Of a stretch of DNA of 7,916 nt, positions 5,952-7,916 are shown in pieces (position 1 is the first letter of the stretch; every line of letters starts with the position of its first letter). The stretch comes from Candidatus Zixiibacteriota bacterium. Its GTDB lineage: Bacteria; Zixibacteria; MSB-5A5; JAABVY01; JAHJOQ01. The notes under the pieces were generated by a model that had not been told where the DNA came from, did no database searches, and saw nothing but the letters and a program-made list of their open reading frames with translations. The stretch is taken from assembly GCA_030631455.1 (NCBI GenBank), contig DAOVLC010000053.1, forward strand, positions 1 to 7,916. The letters run 5' to 3'. A program made the translations under genes and the position numbers.

Positions 5952-6300
5952 CGACGAACCGGATATGGTAGAGTGGCTGACTGCATTCTTTCAGGATAAC
6001 GGATATGCCACAATTTTTGCCTACGATGGTTTCGACGGCTTCGAGAAGGCGGAAGCGGAGCTACCGGACCTGATTACTCTTGATATAACGATGGACAAGG
6101 AATCCGGGATCAAGATGTATCGCAAGCTGAATGATTCGGACAAGACGTCCGGCATACCGGTCGTCATATTGACCGGTGTTTCTTCTGAATTCAAACGATT
6201 CATATCACGCAGGAAGCAGGTACCGCCTCCATCAGCCTACTTCGAAAAGCCAGTTGACAGGGAGGAGTTTTTGAAGAAGGTTCAGGAACTCATCGGTTAG
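5920..6300 (+). CDS. Single-domain (CheY-like) response regulator
   Basis: Stand-alone receiver of 126 residues with no output domain. The phosphorylation pocket is complete: acidic pair D11/D12, phospho-acceptor D55 (LITLDITM), T85 (ILTG) and K110 (FEKPV). The usual Met-Pro after the acceptor strand is replaced by Met-Asp (MDKESG). The ATG lies inside the kinase gene, giving a 32-bp overlap, so the kinase is almost certainly its cognate partner. It resembles the receiver fused to the HdrD-like protein: both have KIL-VDDEPD, PDLITLDI, SGI and a VPPP..Y..KPVD ending. That points to a duplicated domain. With no output domain, it probably acts by protein-protein contact or as a phosphate sink or shuttle. 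Confidence 0.92.
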   Translation: MAGQKKILIVDDEPDMVEWLTAFFQDNGYATIFAYDGFDGFEKAEAELPDLITLDITMDKESGIKMYRKLNDSDKTSGIPVVILTGVSSEFKRFISRRKQVPPPSAYFEKPVDREEFLKKVQELIG

Positions 6301-6349
6301 CATCTGGCGGTTCGGCAGTCCTCCGTAGTTCTTCCCGCTGGTGTACAAT

Positions 6350-6381
6350 ACTACCCGGAATAAGAGTCGACCGGGTGTAGT
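6350..6381. repeat. Inverted repeat after the response regulator
   Basis: ACTACCCGG (6350-6358) and CCGGGTgTAGT (6371-6381) are complementary apart from one bulged G, around a 12-nt loop. It lies 50 bp after the last gene of the operon. No T-run follows, so it could be a processing or pausing hairpin, or a protein-binding site, rather than a classical terminator. Confidence 0.4.
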
Positions 6382-6408
6382 CCTGGTCACAGCATCCTTC
6401 CTGTTTCT

Positions 6409-6429
6409 ATCGTTTCGTTCAGAAACGAT
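6409..6429. repeat. Perfect 8-bp inverted repeat upstream of the second kinase
   Basis: ATCGTTTC (6409-6416) and GAAACGAT (6422-6429) are exactly complementary around a 5-nt centre. No T-run follows. It could be a regulator site for the downstream kinase gene or an RNA hairpin. The rest of the 6301-6591 gap shows no convincing gene or consensus promoter; TTGATC (6508) and TGTAAT (6535) are 21 bp apart, too far for a standard promoter. Confidence 0.4.
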
Positions 6430-6591
6430 GCATGTCTCACGCTGTTACATTCACTCAGGTATGAGAACAAGAAGCCGATAAGGACAGTACATCCGCAAAG
6501 GCAGATGTTGATCAGTAAGGGGGCGAAGGCGTGCTGTAATCCGTCCATGGGGGAACTCAAGCGGACGACAGCGCTCGCAAAGAAGGGGGGA

Positions 6592-7916
6592 ATGATGGTG
6601 TTAGACGGGGCTGTGGAAACTGAAAAAGGTACCGTGCAATCCGAACTCGGGTCGGTCGCAATAACGCAGACAGACTTCCAGCACATCCTCGACAACGTAC
6701 AGGATATCGTGGTCGTTCTTGATACGAATCTCAATGTGATATATGTCAATCGAGCGGCTGAAAGTGTGACGGGCTACGGCGCGGAGCTATTCGGTGAACA
6801 GTTCTTCAGCTGCATCCACACGGACGACCGAGATGAACTCATACGGCTGGTCGAGGATGCATGCGAGCACGATGAGCAGGGCCAGGTAGAATGCAGAATC
6901 CTCTCGATGAGCGGCGAAGAAAAGTGGATGCTGGTGAGATACCAACCATTCCATGATAAGACCGAAGATCAGGAAAGACTCCTCGTCACCTTTGTCGATA
7001 TCACCGAGCGCAGACAAAGGGAGGATGGACTGAAGAGAAAAGAACAGGAATGGCGTTCTATCGTCGAGGACGTTCCTGATACGATCATGAGAATTGATCG
7101 TGAAAGTAAGATCGAATTCATCAACCACGCTGCTCCCGGTCATACTATAGAAGAGGCTATCGGCAGAAACGTGTTTGAATACTACGTTCCTGTGGAATAC
7201 AGAGAATCGATGAAGCGTTCAATCGAGCAAGCTATAGAGACAAAGGATTTTATCACCTGTGAGATTATTGCAGGACCCAACGACTACCCACTTTGGTATT
7301 CGATTAGAATAGGACCTGTAATCTCCGACGGAGAGATTGTGGGGGTCAGTTTGACAGCCAGAGACATCACGCTTCGGAAGCAAATGGAAGATGAACTGCG
7401 TGAGAGTGAAGAGAAATTCCGTGCCATTTCCGATTTGGCTCAGGACGCTGTCATTGTGGCTGATAGCAGAGGCAGGATTTCTTTTTGGAATCCCGCTGCA
7501 ACCAGGTTATTCGGCCACACGCTCGCTGAAGTAGAGGGGAAGGATCTGCACCAGTTGCTTGTTCCTGAAAGGTATCGCGAGGCTGCAAAGAAGGGGTTGG
7601 CCGGGTTCTCGGAATCAGGTACAGGCAATGTTGTCGGCAAGACGGTCGAGCTGAAAGCTCTGAGACGAGACGGGACTGAGTTTCCAGTCGGATTATCGCT
7701 TTCCTCGGTGCGGTTGAGGGGCGAGTGGCACGCAGTGGCAATGGTCCGCGATATCACTGAACAGCAAAAAAGCCGCGAGCAATTGATGCAATCTGACAGA
7801 TTGGCCGCAATCGGAACACTTGCAGCGGGAGTCGCCCACGAGATCAATAACCCGATCGGGTATATCAATTCGAATCTCAATACGATGAAGAAATATCTCG
7901 GACGGATAAACGAACA
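6592..7916 (+). CDS. Three-PAS sensor histidine kinase, 3' partial
   Basis: Open frame of 441 codons running off the right edge. Three PAS domains follow one another. PAS1 (about 28-138) contains VQDIVVVLDTNLNVIYVN and ends VDITERR. PAS2 (about 153-262) contains VPDTIMRIDRESKIEFIN and ends RDITLRK. PAS3 (about 274-391) contains AQDAVIVADSRGRISFWNP and ends RDITEQQ. The HisKA helix begins near 400 with H416 in AAGVAHEINNPIGYI, the orthodox phospho-acceptor box. The ATPase domain lies beyond the window. No membrane segment or cysteine cluster is seen, so it differs from the first kinase. The start is uncertain. AGAAGG (6581-6586) suits the ATGs at 6592 and 6595. Earlier in-frame ATGs at 6505 and 6547 lack good ribosome sites, and the sequence between them does not look coding. 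A 291-bp gap separates it from the operon, so it may be an independent unit. Confidence 0.88.
   Translation, partial: MMVLDGAVETEKGTVQSELGSVAITQTDFQHILDNVQDIVVVLDTNLNVIYVNRAAESVTGYGAELFGEQFFSCIHTDDRDELIRLVEDACEHDEQGQVECRILSMSGEEKWMLVRYQPFHDKTEDQERLLVTFVDITERRQREDGLKRKEQEWRSIVEDVPDTIMRIDRESKIEFINHAAPGHTIEEAIGRNVFEYYVPVEYRESMKRSIEQAIETKDFITCEIIAGPNDYPLWYSIRIGPVISDGEIVGVSLTARDITLRKQMEDELRESEEKFRAISDLAQDAVIVADSRGRISFWNPAATRLFGHTLAEVEGKDLHQLLVPERYREAAKKGLAGFSESGTGNVVGKTVELKALRRDGTEFPVGLSLSSVRLRGEWHAVAMVRDITEQQKSREQLMQSDRLAAIGTLAAGVAHEINNPIGYINSNLNTMKKYLGRINE

Noticed and set aside
6384..6548. Minus-strand small ORF (ATG at 6548) of 54 residues with a convincing hydrophobic stretch near its N-terminus
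   Set aside because: No purine-rich ribosome site precedes its ATG (the upstream minus-strand bases are C-rich), no promoter is visible and I recognise no family. A hydrophobic antisense stretch can arise by chance. It would be worth revisiting if conserved.
7440..7880. Minus-strand ORF of 146 codons opposite the second kinase
   Set aside because: The plus strand here encodes a clear PAS domain and HisKA box; the minus translation is Ser/Pro/Ala-rich shadow sequence.
1..7916. CRISPR array, tRNA/rRNA genes, transposase or phage genes
   Set aside because: I saw no regularly spaced repeats, no tRNA-like cloverleaf ends and no transposase or integrase motifs in any frame.

Overview
The window comes from a bacterium with many anaerobic-type redox and signalling genes. 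The best guess is a deep-branching or delta-proteobacteria-like anaerobe, for example a sulfur-compound reducer or a Zixibacteria-type lineage. This rests on gene content only: a heterodisulfide-reductase (HdrD/DsrK)-like iron-sulfur protein, a NarI/HdrE-like membrane cytochrome b, and several cysteine-bearing signalling proteins. No marker gene fixes the taxonomy. All recognised genes are on the + strand. No RNA gene, CRISPR array, insertion sequence or integrase was seen.

Layout. At 2-343 is the 3' part of a thioredoxin-type arsenate reductase, cut by the window edge. The gap that follows holds a pair of near-identical 9-bp direct repeats, a hairpin followed by six T's (possible terminator), and a near-consensus sigma70-type promoter (TTGACA, 18 bp, TATTAT). 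From there a closely spaced six-gene set reads to 6300. In order it encodes a DNA-binding protein with a MerR/excisionase-type HTH, a seven-cysteine segment and a degenerate receiver; a divergent macrodomain; a five-helix cytochrome b-like membrane protein; an HdrD/DsrK-like iron-sulfur protein with a response-regulator receiver fused to its C-terminus; a histidine kinase with two PAS domains carrying matching CX10CXXC motifs; and a single-domain response regulator that overlaps the kinase gene by 32 bp. A 291-bp gap with two inverted repeats follows. The window then ends inside a second, three-PAS histidine kinase whose 3' end is missing.

How the genes may work together (inference). The membrane cytochrome b and the HdrD-like protein resemble the membrane electron-transfer pairs HdrED and DsrMK, which pass electrons between the quinone pool and a thiol, disulfide or sulfur substrate. 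Here the catalytic-type subunit carries a receiver with an intact phosphorylation pocket, next to a kinase and a free receiver closely related to the fused one. This suggests a phosphorelay that controls, or reports on, a redox enzyme directly. The cysteine-rich HTH protein is a candidate redox-responsive transcriptional regulator of the operon, and the macrodomain may bind an ADP-ribose-type ligand. The operon as a whole is the most interesting content of the window.
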